A program made the translations under genes and the position numbers. A stretch of 64,000 nucleotides of DNA from Pardosa pseudoannulata. Taxonomy: Eukaryota; Arthropoda; Arachnida; Araneae; Lycosidae. Below the pieces are notes generated by a model, which was not told where the DNA came from, ran no database searches, and saw nothing but the letters and a program-made list of their open reading frames with translations. Positions within the stretch are counted from its first letter, which is position 1. Every line of letters begins with the position of its first letter. The DNA is taken from contig CM063506.1 of the NCBI GenBank assembly GCA_032207245.1, positions 35,288,809 to 35,352,808 on the forward strand. The letters are read 5' to 3'. Positions 1 to 9,599 of this stretch are shown in pieces.

Positions 1-849
1 TAGTCGTAGCATCACCCAAGAGCTAAAGATCGACCATAAAACAGTTTAAAACCATTTGTGCAAAGTTGTATTCAAAAAGAAGCTCGATGTTTGGGTGCCA
101 CAGCAATTAACACCAAACAACATGATGGATCGAATTTCCGTCTGCGAAGACTCGGCCAAACGGAATGAAATCGACCCATTTCTTAAACGGATGGTGACTG
201 AGGATGAGAAATGGGTGAAATACGACAATATTCTGCAAAAACGATCGTGGTCAAAAAGCTGTGAAGCAGCTCAAACGGTGGCCAAACCAGAACTAACGGC
301 CAGGAAGTTTCTACTGTGTATTTGGTGGGACAGGAAGGTAATCATTTATTATGAGTTGCTTCCGCATTGCCAAACACTAAATTCAGATGTCTGCTGTCAA
401 CAACTGGACCATTTGAAACTAGCGATTGAACAGAAACGGCCAGAACTGGCCAACAGAAGAGGTGCTGTGCTCCATCAGGAGAACACCAGGCTATACACGT
501 CTGTAGTGACTCGCCAGAAACTCAGGGAGCTTGGTTGGGAAGTTTTAATGCATCCACCATATAATCTGGACCTGGTACCAAGCGATTACCACCTTTTTCT
601 TGCATTGCAAAACTTCCTGAGTGATAAGAAATTGGGATCAAGTGAAGATTGTAAAAATCGATTACTAGAGTTTTTCCCCAATAACGACCAAGACTTCTAT
701 AAGAGAGGCAATATGAAGCTACCTTTAAAATAGCAACAAATTATACAACAAAACGATGCACATTTAACCCAAATCGGACAATCCGAAACATGTTAAATAA
801 AGTCATTAATTTCACACAAAAATAATAGATTTATTTTTCCCCAACCTAA
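1..849 (+). mobile_element. mariner element, 5' end cut off by window
   Basis: The right end is readable. The last bases (841-849) are ccaacctaa, the reverse complement of the ttaggttgg terminus common in mariner elements, and they are followed by TA at 850-851, the expected target dinucleotide. The transposase remnant fills most of the element. The left inverted repeat lies outside the window. Confidence 0.8.
2..733 (+). pseudogene. mariner transposase, C-terminal part, inactivated
   Basis: Mariner transposases cut and paste DNA using a DD34D catalytic triad. The frame is open from position 2 apart from a TAA at 47-49 that interrupts the helix-turn-helix-to-catalytic linker. The first catalytic Asp sits in TEDEKWVKYDN. 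The second motif, normally HQDN, reads HQEN, so the second Asp is replaced by Glu. The third Asp is intact in PSDYHLF. The internal stop plus the D-to-E change make this copy a fossil. A start codon at 56 gives a 225-residue open frame but lacks the DNA-binding domain. Confidence 0.88.
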
Positions 850-930
850 TATTTTATTTAAATTTACAACAATTTAATAAATACTTTCTTTAGAGACTTT
901 CTTAGCTAGGGGAAATATTAAATACCTAGA

Positions 931-1119
931 ACGTTACGGTCAAAGTCAAGGTAATTGTGTTTTACGGATTACCTAGTGCAGTGGACAATCTTCACTTTAA
1001 CCTCCGAACGTAAAAAATATCAAAATATAAATTTAGAGCATCAATGCAAAAGTAACCAAACAAAAATTTAACGTTAAAGTCAAAATCAAGGTAATTGGGA
1101 TTTACGGATTACCTAGCGC
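931..1119 (+). repeat. pair of 49-bp direct repeats
   Basis: Positions 931-979 and 1071-1119 are near-identical (about 6 differences in 49 bases), sharing acgtta, tcaaggtaattg and tttacggattacctag. The spacing is 140 bp. They lie between the mariner end and the gypsy-like fragment and may be remains of a tandem repeat or of a retrotransposon untranslated region. Confidence 0.6.
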
Positions 1120-1150
1120 TAATTTTTTAACTTCCTGGCGTTTGATCCAA

Positions 1151-1638
1151 TTAACAAAGGAGAGAATTCCAGATGAAATTCTTTGGAGTGAGGAGACAGA
1201 AAAAGCGTTTGTATCTTTGAAGGAAACTCTCAGCAAGGAAACCACGCCACGAATTCTAGATGTTACAAGACCTTACTGTTTATATACTGATGCCTCACAA
1301 AATTCAATTGAATGTTGCTGAGAACAAACGAGCGATTTGAATAATTTTTATCCAATTGCATTTGGAAATAAAAAGTTACATAATAATCAACAGAAATGGT
1401 CCACATCGAAACGTGAAGCTTATTCTATCATCTGCGCTTTAAAAAGGTTCGAAACTCTTTTATTTGGAGAGAAGGCCTATCTAATGATGGGCCATAACCA
1501 CTAGTATTTCTGACAAAATTAGTTTCACAAAGTTCAAGACAACAGCTGTAGGCTTTAGCTATTCAGCGATACAATATAAAACTACGTAATATAAGAGGAA
1601 CTAAAATCACAAATGCTGATGCATTATCCAGAGTTTGA
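1151..1638 (+). pseudogene. Ty3/gypsy-like RT-RNase H fragment
   Basis: The translation resembles the end of the reverse transcriptase and the RNase H domain of Ty3/gypsy polyproteins. It shows EETEKAFVSLKETLS, then a TDAS motif holding the first RNase H acidic residue, PIAFGNKKLHNNQQKWSTSK followed by an EAY motif, and FETLLFGEKAYLMMGHN. An in-frame TGA at about 1318-1320, directly after the TDAS segment, and a frameshift near 1498-1503 disable it. After the shift the text continues to NADALSRV, the usual end of the domain. No integrase follows, so this is a deleted copy. Confidence 0.7.
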
Positions 1639-1830
1639 ACTTATACAAACTAGACTTTAAACCTTAAAAATTTCAAAAATTTTCAGAATACAAAATTTTT
1701 ATTGCTGTATAATATACACTTGGTGGTATAAATAATATAGATTTGCTTAGAGTAAACCATTGTACATATTTCCACATTAATCTTAAGATTGATATGTCGA
1801 TATGAACATAATCTTAAGATTAATAATCAC

Positions 1831-2160
1831 ACTGGGGAGATGTTAGAATAATACGAAAACTGTAATGTTCGTAAAATCATGATGGCAGAAATAAATGTAA
1901 TTTTGTATCATATCCGTTTACATTGCTTGTACTGTTGATTAACAGTGGAGATAAATGGCAACGGAAAGAGATGGTTACTGGGATATTAAAAATAAATAAA
2001 TAAACGGGAAAATAAGTAGTGATATATAATTTGTAAGATGCAAAGAAAAGATAAAATTTGGGGTGATACCATATTGCGGTTGAGATGTGTCACAAGGAAC
2101 TTTCGCGTAGAAGTCACCAGGGATAGGAATTTGGTATCATAAATTCCCTTCTATGGAGAA
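1831..2160 (+). repeat. possible polypurine tract and start of a 3' LTR
   Basis: A purine stretch (actggggaga, 1831-1840) is followed directly by tgttagaata, the arrangement expected where a polypurine tract meets the TG of a 3' LTR. This agrees with the gypsy-like domain about 200 bp upstream. I could not fix the LTR's right end, and no 5' LTR is visible, so this is tentative. Confidence 0.35.
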
Positions 2161-2670
2161 ACGTCTGGGACTACTTAAGAATTGGGTTCCCCTTGGCAAA
2201 TTTGGCGAAATTATTGGCGATGTTTACTAAAACACATACGTAATCCATCCAAACATTGTATTTCTTGCTTTTTCTGGCGACTTTAATTAATGCACAGTGC
2301 GCCATTGTAATAGAATTATATACTCTTACTTAATTAAAGAAAACGACTTGAAAACCGGACATTTATATTTATGGGCAATTAATCCCTTAACAGTTTACAA
2401 AGGCAACAGCTCCAAATTATAAAAAATTAGCCATAGTGAACCATTAATGGTTTGTTATATCTGATTTTTTTTTTTTTAAGCATTGCGCGCTTTTAATATA
2501 TAAGAAAAGAGTTACATAAGGAGAGTTGGATGCAAATATCATATAAATTATAATATAGATACAGATTGTTTGGACACGGTGAGATCAGGAGAAAATGTTA
2601 GGCGACCATACTTAAACCATTATCGCCAAGTTGGCGAGGGAACCCAGTTCTTTAGTCAAGCCGGGGACGT
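2161..2670. mobile_element. foldback/MITE-like element, copy A
   Basis: The ends are imperfect inverted repeats of about 50 bp. The left arm at 2161-2221 contains aattgggttccccttggcaa and tttggcga. The right arm at 2619-2670 contains tcgccaagttggcgagggaa followed by cccagttctt. The shared core is GAAYTGGGTTC. There is no coding capacity between the arms. The same core recurs as an inverted pair at 5194-5475, which suggests one family. Confidence 0.55.
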
Positions 2671-3219
2671 CTTTATGACGAGGAAATTACCTGTGACATA
2701 ATTCGACCACACTATGGTAGCACCACGGTTTTTATAATATTTGTATAGCCGCGAAGCCGTTACATTGTAAATCTGAACTTTAGGACTTCATGAAAAACAT
2801 AAGATATCTGATTTTAATCTATACTGACTTTAAATATATTAAAAAAAAAAAAAAACTTAAATGTACTAAAATATTCAACATGTTAATTTGAACGTTATTT
2901 CAAACCTCAATTTTTATTCGTTAAAATGTAATGTAATTTAAACTTTAGGGAAAGTTTTTAAATCAGTCATTCCTTATATATTTTAACATTTTACCTCATT
3001 TACAAAAAATACAACTTTAAGGAAACTCGTATGTAAGTTAATTTACATCTAAAATTTATATAGGCTATTCTAAATTTAATTCACTCAAATTTCAATATCA
3101 TATAATTGATTAACAACTTACTTCATTAGTAGCTGAGTTATAGGATAATTTGCATGTTTATATCATTTTGTCAAATATGTTAATGAACTTTAAATAATAT
3201 AAGGATATTTTCTATCTAG
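2671..3219. other. AT-rich stretch, upstream intron of the dehydrogenase gene
   Basis: I see no gene here apart from simple A/T runs. It lies directly before the splice acceptor at 3218-3219, so it is probably intron of the gene whose last two exons follow. Confidence 0.5.
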
Positions 3220-6200
3220 ACACCATACTACTTTGACAAAACTGGTGTCAAAGTAAATGCTGTTTGTCCTGGTCCCATAGATACTCCCCTATTTCAAGTA
3301 TTTCCCAGCTTAACAGTGGATAAAGAATTGTGCACAGAGATTGCCGCTAAACAGACAACAATAAGGTAATGTAATTTTATATATCGAATCTCTAATCAAA
3401 TCGTGCTCTAATCAAATATTAATTTCTATTCAGCCACGAAAATTTTCTAGCCTTGTTTACACCGAAGAGCCAAAATATTTTCACATTTGTTTAAGTTTCT
3501 AACAACTTAATTGACGATCCGCTCACTAACTGCCGAACGCTGGCCGATTGGTTAGGGCGCTGATCGTCGGTACCGGAGTTCGTGGGTTCGAATCCCACTA
3601 TGGCTTGGATGTTCGTAGCCGTTCGGATTCGGCTTTAAACAGTAGGTCCCGGTCTCATTAGCCCTCGTGTGCAAAACAGTAGACCGTAGCGCTCCAAACC
3701 AAACCGCTCACTAACTTTAGCCATGTAAAGAACATTCTTAATCTCACACTTTCCAGTGAATTTTCAGCCGAACGATGGTCGATTGGTTAGGGTGCTGGCC
3801 TTCGGTACCGGAATCCGTGGGTTCGAATCCCACTGTGGCATGGATGTTCGTAGCCGCTCGGAATCGGCTTTAAGCTGTAGCTCCCGGTCTCATTAGTCTT
3901 CGTGTTGCAAAAAGTAGACCGTAGCGCTCCAAACCAGTGACTTTTCGGAGACTTATGCAGTTACCTAGATACGAAAAAGAAAGAAATATATTTATGATAG
4001 CCTTGTACCATAAATAGCTGGAGATGATTTTTTAAACTTTTGAATAACATTTATCTGATTCTTGGCAATGATTCTGTTCTCTAACTTTAGCCATATAAAA
4101 ATTATTCTTAAACTTACACTTACTAGTGAAGTTTCTTAGATTTGTGCAGTTAGGAACCATCTACATACGAAAAGGGGAGAAATATATTTTTGATATTCCA
4201 GTATAATAGCTGAACATCCCCATAAATGGCTAGATCCCAAAAATATCCATATAAATAGCTAGAATTTTTTTTTTTTTTTTTTTTTTGACAATGATTTTGT
4301 TTTCTAACTTTAATCATATAAAGATTATTCTTAAACTCATACTTTTCACTGAAGTTTTGGAGACCACCGAGATACGAAAAAGGAAGAAATATATTTTTGA
4401 TATTCCGGTATCATAAACAGCTGGAAATTATTTTTTAAACTTTTGAATAACTTTCATCTGACTCTTGGCAATGATTCTGTTCTCAAACTTTAGCCATACA
4501 AAGGTTATTCTTAAACTTACTCTTTTTAGTGAAGTTTCAGTGATTTACGCAGTTACGGACCACCTACTTAAGAAAAGGGAAGATATGTATTTTTGATATT
4601 CCTGTATAATAGCTGGATATCCCCATAAATGGCTAGGTCCATAAAATATCCTTATTAATAGCTGGAATTTTTTTTTTAATCTGAGTGTTGGCAATGATTT
4701 TATTTTCTAACTTTAACCATAAAGATTATTCTAAAACTCACATTTTCCTAGCGGAGTTTTGAGGATCTATGCCCTTAGGGACCACCTACATACGATAAAT
4801 GAAGAAATATATTTTTGATGTTCCTGTATCATACATAGCTGTGAAACTATTTTTAAACTTTTTATTAAGATTTATCCGACTCTTGGCAATGATTCTATTC
4901 TCTAACTTAAGTCATATAAAGATTATTCTTAAACTTACAATTTCCGGTGAAGTTTTAGAGACTTGTGCAGTTACCTACATACGAAAATGAAAAAAAATAT
5001 TTTTCATATTCCTGTATCATTAATAGCTGGATATGATTTTTTAATACAATTTTGGTTAGCCTATATTTGAGGGGTGCCCCTTGATTCTTTCCAAGCTGGA
5101 TAATGTTTTATTTATGAGTACGTCTCAGGGTGCTTTTTTAAACCAAGTCGTGATTTTGATTGGTTTAGATTTTAGCATTATTTTTGAATGCTCAACGGGG
5201 GTCTACTGTAGAACTGGGTTCACCCTCCTATTTTTTTAAAAGTACCTTTTTTTAAAGGTTCCCCCTCCTGTTTTTTTAATTTTCTTAAAATGTAATGAAA
5301 GGGTTAGATAAGGAGAGCAGGCTCTGAAATGACCATACAAAAAAATAAATAAATAAATAAATAATAAAAAAAACACGGCGAGGAGAGGAGTAAGCAGCCT
5401 GGGTTACCTTATTTGGCGCTTTATCACTCACTTGGCAGGGCGAACCCAGTTCTTCAGTCAACCCATTCAACGGTATATCTAATTTCAGAGGTCAGTTAGT
5501 TCTACGTTGGATGTCAGCTGGTAAGGTTAATTTTGGATTGGCGCCAAATAAAAACCATCAATTTCGCCAAGTATATTTTTACCAAATTTTTTTCTTTTGC
5601 ATATGTTTGGTCCTTTAACCACAAGTCTCCGAAACTGCATTAAAAATGTATGTTTAAGAATTTTCCTTAGATAGGCAAAGTTTTTTAGAAATGTCTATAT
5701 ACTAAAGTGGTCATAATAATGATTTATCTCTTCAGTGTATAGTTTATACCAGGGCTTCGAACCGTAATTTTTTTTGTTCCGGTTCAACTAAAAAATTAAT
5801 ATCGGTTCAGTTCCGGTTTTCGCTCCACCAAAAATAACGGTTTTCGGTTCAGTTCCAAATGAATAATTTCATTTTATGTATATTCTTATTTGTACTAAAA
5901 ATATAATTCTATCATAAACAAAAAATGTAATTCTATCAAAATTTAGAAGATTTTATTCTTTTTTTAATTGGTACACTATGTGAATTGATACAAACAGCAG
6001 GTACGATAAGAGCGGCGAGCATTGGCATTGTTATCCATTATCAAAATCGCATTTGACAACTAGGTTCATGATTACCCACATTCGTCGTTTGACTCTCACA
6101 TCGTGCACTTGGCCTTGCAATAATTATGTAAAAAATATATTATTTATTTAACATATGAAAATTGCCTCTAATTATTAATATATATTCTAACGTGGTTTCA

Positions 6201-6686
6201 CTGAGATTACTTCTGTTGTCTCGGAGAATAAATTTCAAACCTGAAAACGCTCTTTCAACAAATATCAAAATAGGAAATCGAGAAGCAGTATACATGTAAT
6301 GATAATTATAAAGTTGACGTTAAATTAGAAAATATTGATAAGTTGGTAACAGTAACAAAATGACTGAAAGATATATCGAACCGAAATAAACCGATATTTT
6401 TTTCGGTTCAGTTCCGGTTTTCGTTCCGACCAAAATAACGGTTTTTTCCGGTTTTCGGTTCAGTTCCGGTTCGAAGCCCTGGTTTATACTACATAAAAAC
6501 TATATATGCTTTTAAATGTTTTTTCAAATTCGATTTAAAAAAACATTTTATTTTAGTCCTGATGAAGTAGCCAAGGCTGTTCTGCAACTAATTAGAGATG
6601 GGAGAAATGGAGCACTTATTAGTGTAGATGGTTATGAAGGCATCAGGTATGAAGAAGAAACAGCTGTGCCAGAATACATGAAATGA
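3220..6686 (+). CDS. 15-hydroxyprostaglandin dehydrogenase-like SDR, last two exons
   Basis: Exons lie at 3220-3365 and 6557-6686, with acceptor ctatctag, donor aggtaatg and acceptor attttag. The joined reading covers the C-terminal third of a classical short-chain dehydrogenase: KTGVKVNAVCPGPIDTPLF is the conserved substrate-loop segment after the catalytic Tyr/Lys, and SPDEVAKAVLQLI with GALISVDGYEGIRYEEE forms the end, 10 residues longer than in its paralogue. Exon boundaries and phases match exons 6 and 7 of the complete gene at 25689-32444 exactly, so the two are duplicates. Exons for the NAD-binding fold and active site must lie upstream of the window. An AATAAA occurs at 6885-6890. The substrate is unknown; oxidation of hydroxylated lipids with NAD is the family role. 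No break is visible in this part. Confidence 0.85.
3532..3703 (+). mobile_element. tRNA-derived SINE, full-length copy 1
   Basis: This is a 172-bp element flanked by a perfect 13-bp target duplication, ccgctcactaact, at 3519-3531 and 3704-3716. The head is tRNA-like: TGGCCGATTGGTTAGGGCG resembles an A box and GGTTCGAATCC is a consensus B box. The body runs through gttcgtagccgttcgg to a conserved 3' end near gctccaaacc. There is no poly-A tail. It is inserted at the edge of the tandem array. Confidence 0.9.
3704..5040. repeat. tandem array of two alternating monomers in an intron
   Basis: Monomers marked by ttggcaatgatt, followed by tctaactttarccatataaa, recur near 4060, 4288, 4469, 4689 and 4882. 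The spacings alternate at about 222, 187, 220 and 193 bp. The long form carries gctggatatccccataaatgg and the short form carries attttttaaacttttgaata. The period is thus a dimer of about 410 bp, a small higher-order repeat. SINE copy 2 interrupts its first part. Confidence 0.8.
3766..3933 (+). mobile_element. tRNA-derived SINE, copy 2
   Basis: This belongs to the same family as the element at 3532-3703 and is more diverged. Its duplication is ccagtgaattttc (3753-3765) against ccagtgacttttc (3934-3946), 12 of 13 matching. The duplicated target is a motif of the surrounding tandem array, so this copy landed inside the array. Confidence 0.88.
5194..5475. mobile_element. foldback/MITE-like element, copy B
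   Basis: The left arm at 5194-5228 contains tagaactgggttcaccctcc. The right arm at 5425-5475 contains cagggcgaacccagttcttc. They are inverted relative to each other and share the GAACTGGGTTC core with the element at 2161-2670. The interior is low-complexity. No clear target duplication was found. Confidence 0.5.
5750..6481. mobile_element. non-autonomous hAT element with perfect 8-bp TSD
   Basis: The element begins cagggcttcgaaccg and ends cggttcgaagccctg, a perfect 15-bp terminal inverted repeat of hAT type. It is flanked by gtttatac at 5742-5749 and 6482-6489, the 8-bp duplication typical of hAT. Subterminal ggttcagttccggttttcg motifs are repeated at both ends. It lies in the last intron of the upstream dehydrogenase gene. 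The perfect duplication suggests a fairly recent insertion. Confidence 0.93.
6140..6286 (-). pseudogene. hAT transposase dimerisation-domain remnant
   Basis: Inside the hAT element the minus strand keeps the end of the transposase. It reads ASRFPILIFVERAFS, then GLKFILRDNRSNLSETTLE, and ends at a stop at 6140-6142. This is the C-terminal dimerisation segment of hAT transposases (pattern P..S..ERxFS...R..L). The DNA-binding and catalytic parts are gone, so the copy is an internal deletion derivative. Confidence 0.75.
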
Positions 6687-6919
6687 TGCCCGCCACAAGA
6701 CTACCATTCTTTTTTATTTAGATGTTCTAGCTGTCTGTGTGATTGAAATACAATATTTTTTATGTAATAAGCTGTAGTATATCATCAATAGAAAATGATC
6801 ACTTTATAAATTGATAACATTCATGAAAAAGTTCTAGAATAATAATTCTATTAACATTCTCACTTTCAGCAGAATTAAAATGTAAATAAATAATTTAGCA
6901 TGTATTTTCATTTCATTTA

Positions 6920-7660
6920 CAGGGTATCTGCCAAAATAAAATTTTTCAAATCCATGACTTTTCATGACTTTCCCTGATTTAGCGGATCATTTTCCATGAC
7001 TTTAAAAAGCTTTCGTCAAAGTACATATGAATAAAACAAACTTCTGATGCACATACAAATAAAATATATGCTTTTAGAGAAATTACAGCAGTTTTATCAA
7101 AAAAAAAAAAAAAAAAAAACACCTTTAAACTTACTTTATAAGTGTTAATAAACTCACATATATAAAAATAAATTGTTGTATCTACATACCTAAGTTTAAT
7201 CATATAGCAATTTTTCAATCAAAATGTTTCCAATTTGAATTCAGGGTACTTTGGTATTATCCAGGTGACCATGAATAATAGACAAATATAACCCTATAAC
7301 ATTTATATACAATATCCCTAGAGATAAACTTATATTTTGTGCAAAAATCGTAACTAATTTTTATTAAAAAATAATTATTATTATATTAATAAAATTTTAA
7401 TCTACAATTTAAGAAAAAACCAGAATAATATACATTTACCCACCCATTAAGCTTTCTTGATTTGAGTTTCCTTGGTGAACAAATTTTACTTGGCAATATG
7501 GTCAATAGGATAATACATAAATACCAAACTCAGTAACTTCAGCCAAATGACAAGTAAAAATAGAATTAAACCATTCAATGCATTTTTTCTAATCTGTAGT
7601 TTAGCGGATCCACGACTTTTACTCATTTTACTTGAAAAATCAAGACTTTCCATGACAAGG
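6920..7660. mobile_element. hAT-like repeat, copy 1
   Basis: It starts cagggtatctgccaaaataa and is about 90% alike to 16373-17153 by eye over most of its length. It carries multiple copies of tccatgactttcc-type subterminal repeats near both ends. The right end diverges after tttccatgac, so the terminal repeat there appears truncated. It has no coding capacity. It lies just downstream of the dehydrogenase 3' end. Confidence 0.7.
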
Positions 7661-7936
7661 GCATCCTACAGCACAAACTGGTGAATGGAGTGCAATATTT
7701 TGTATATAGGCTTTACACAAGATGCACTCACCCTTGTCATAATATAGGAATCCTGTAAATTCAACCCTTGAAGTTGGAATAAAAAGAAAATAAAGCTTTG
7801 ACTTTATAGAATCCCTGTAGCACAATACTGGAATGCTGCTGATCTGCATATTAAACCGATAGAACTAGTCTGTATAAATATTTACTCTAATATCTTTAAC
7901 CCTTTCCCTAGCGGCAGGGAGTATTTAAATCCTACC

Positions 7937-7981
7937 TTGGTTTGGAGTGCTACGGTCTACCTTTTTGCAACACGGGGGCTA
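7937..7981 (-). mobile_element. SINE 3' fragment
   Basis: Only the conserved 3' end (ttggtttggagtgctacggt and onward to cacgggggct) of the tRNA-derived SINE family is present, on the minus strand. It lies between two ctgccttgg-like motifs that may belong to an older host repeat. Confidence 0.7.
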
Positions 7982-8662
7982 AAAATCCTGCCTTGGTCTG
8001 GCAGGCAATTTAACAATTAAATGGCTGAAAAGCATGCATTAAAATAAAAAATTCCAAGCATGAAAACACGCCTTTGCCAGGAAAGATTTGGATTTGTCTC
8101 GGCGTGTTATCACACCTATGCCAGGGAAAGAAACTTGGATAATAGCTGTAATTATAGTCAGTCAATGGTATCAAATTATGTTTTATAGTTTAATTTATAA
8201 TTAATATCTTATCTAATAGTCAGAGTTAAAAAATTTTAAAGATAAATTTAATTTTAAATGATCAAAAGGAATGTGATTTTGAAACCTATTTTTAACAATT
8301 TAAAATTTATTACATCATGTAGTGTTGAACTACAATATATAACAAATATATTATATACACTGGCATTGGTAACAAATTTCTGGATTTCTTTCACGAAAAT
8401 ATCACTTTAGCTCCTTCAGCATGTCTGTTTCGAAAATCACTTTCTAAAAGTATTTTGCACAGAGTTTAATCATCCTTAAAAATTTCTTAAACACAGAAAA
8501 CTTTTCCAATTAATTGTCTGTCAGTGTAGTACAGTAGTTCATGAGAAACATCTAACCAAAGCAAATGGCACCTAGTTGATGTTCCCCTGCCTGAGCAATA
8601 TAATCTTTTATTCAATTTAGATATTTCAGCTATTTCCAGCATCTTTAACTCCTCCTGTAAAC

Positions 8663-9591
8663 CAGGATTGTATTGGTTTTAATCATGGAGGGGGGGGGGT
8701 TAAACCAGTGGTATTAACTAGTTTCATCTGTCCTGGTCAATATCAATTTTGGCCAGTTTTGACCTCTGAAATTCACTTTCCAATATTTTAATACTAATCA
8801 AACATAGTTTACTAGCTTATGATAAAGGCAAGTTACATTTGTTAAAAATGTCATAATATAAATAACACCAGCAAAAAACAAATATAACATAACACCAAGA
8901 TACAAAAAAATATTTTAATCATTTTTTTATGCAAACTGTTTTATATGTAATTTATGCTGAATTCATAAAACGGTTACAAGTAACAAGTTTTGTAGTTGTC
9001 TCTAAATTTAAACGATTTTGTAATTTACTTTGGATTACTACAAACATTGAAAATAATATTTCTATAGATGAAGAGCTGACACAAAAGTTCCTTAGATATT
9101 GTAAAATCAACAAATTTTATGTTAATGCTTTTAACCTTCTTCATTGCTGCACACCAGACATCAGGTCCAAGTGTATTTTTTACACTTTCAGTCATGTTCT
9201 GTGATGTCAATGTCATGCTATTTGTTTTAATTTTAAAATGTATGCTTTTAACTACAACTTATGTTTTTAACTGTAACTCATATTTTAGGGTTTTTACTGC
9301 AACTGGATTACATTTTTACAATTGCATGTGCATGGTCCATTTTTAAAATTCAAACATTCTTATTATATTGTATAAGCATGTTAAATCTCATGAACTTGTT
9401 AGTTAATATTTTGTTTAACTGCACTACTATTTTTATTGCTTATTAAAAGTCACTTCTAATTACAAAAGATATAAAAATTAAGACCATTTAAAACTATTTT
9501 TAACAATTCTGACCAATTTTGGACGGTTGGAACCACTTTTATCCAGTGTCCTAGTGAAAATCACTTTTGACCGGTCAAAATTACAACCCTG
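8663..9591. mobile_element. hAT-like element, decayed
   Basis: The left end is caggattgtattgg. The right end, read in reverse complement, is cagggttgtaattttgacc. The flanks are ctgtaaac (8655-8662) and ctgtaagc (9592-9599), 7 of 8 matching, which fits a hAT target duplication. Several open frames of 60-90 codons inside are not recognisable as transposase. Confidence 0.65.
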
Positions 9592-9599
9592 CTGTAAGC

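Noticed and set aside
3541..3603. Apparent tRNA gene with good A and B boxes
   Set aside because: It is the head of a 172-bp SINE with target duplications and many copies; no functional cloverleaf with a recognisable anticodon arm was found.
7899..8130. piggyBac-like element starting TTAACCCTTTCCC
   Set aside because: The right end lacks TTAA and matches the left only loosely.
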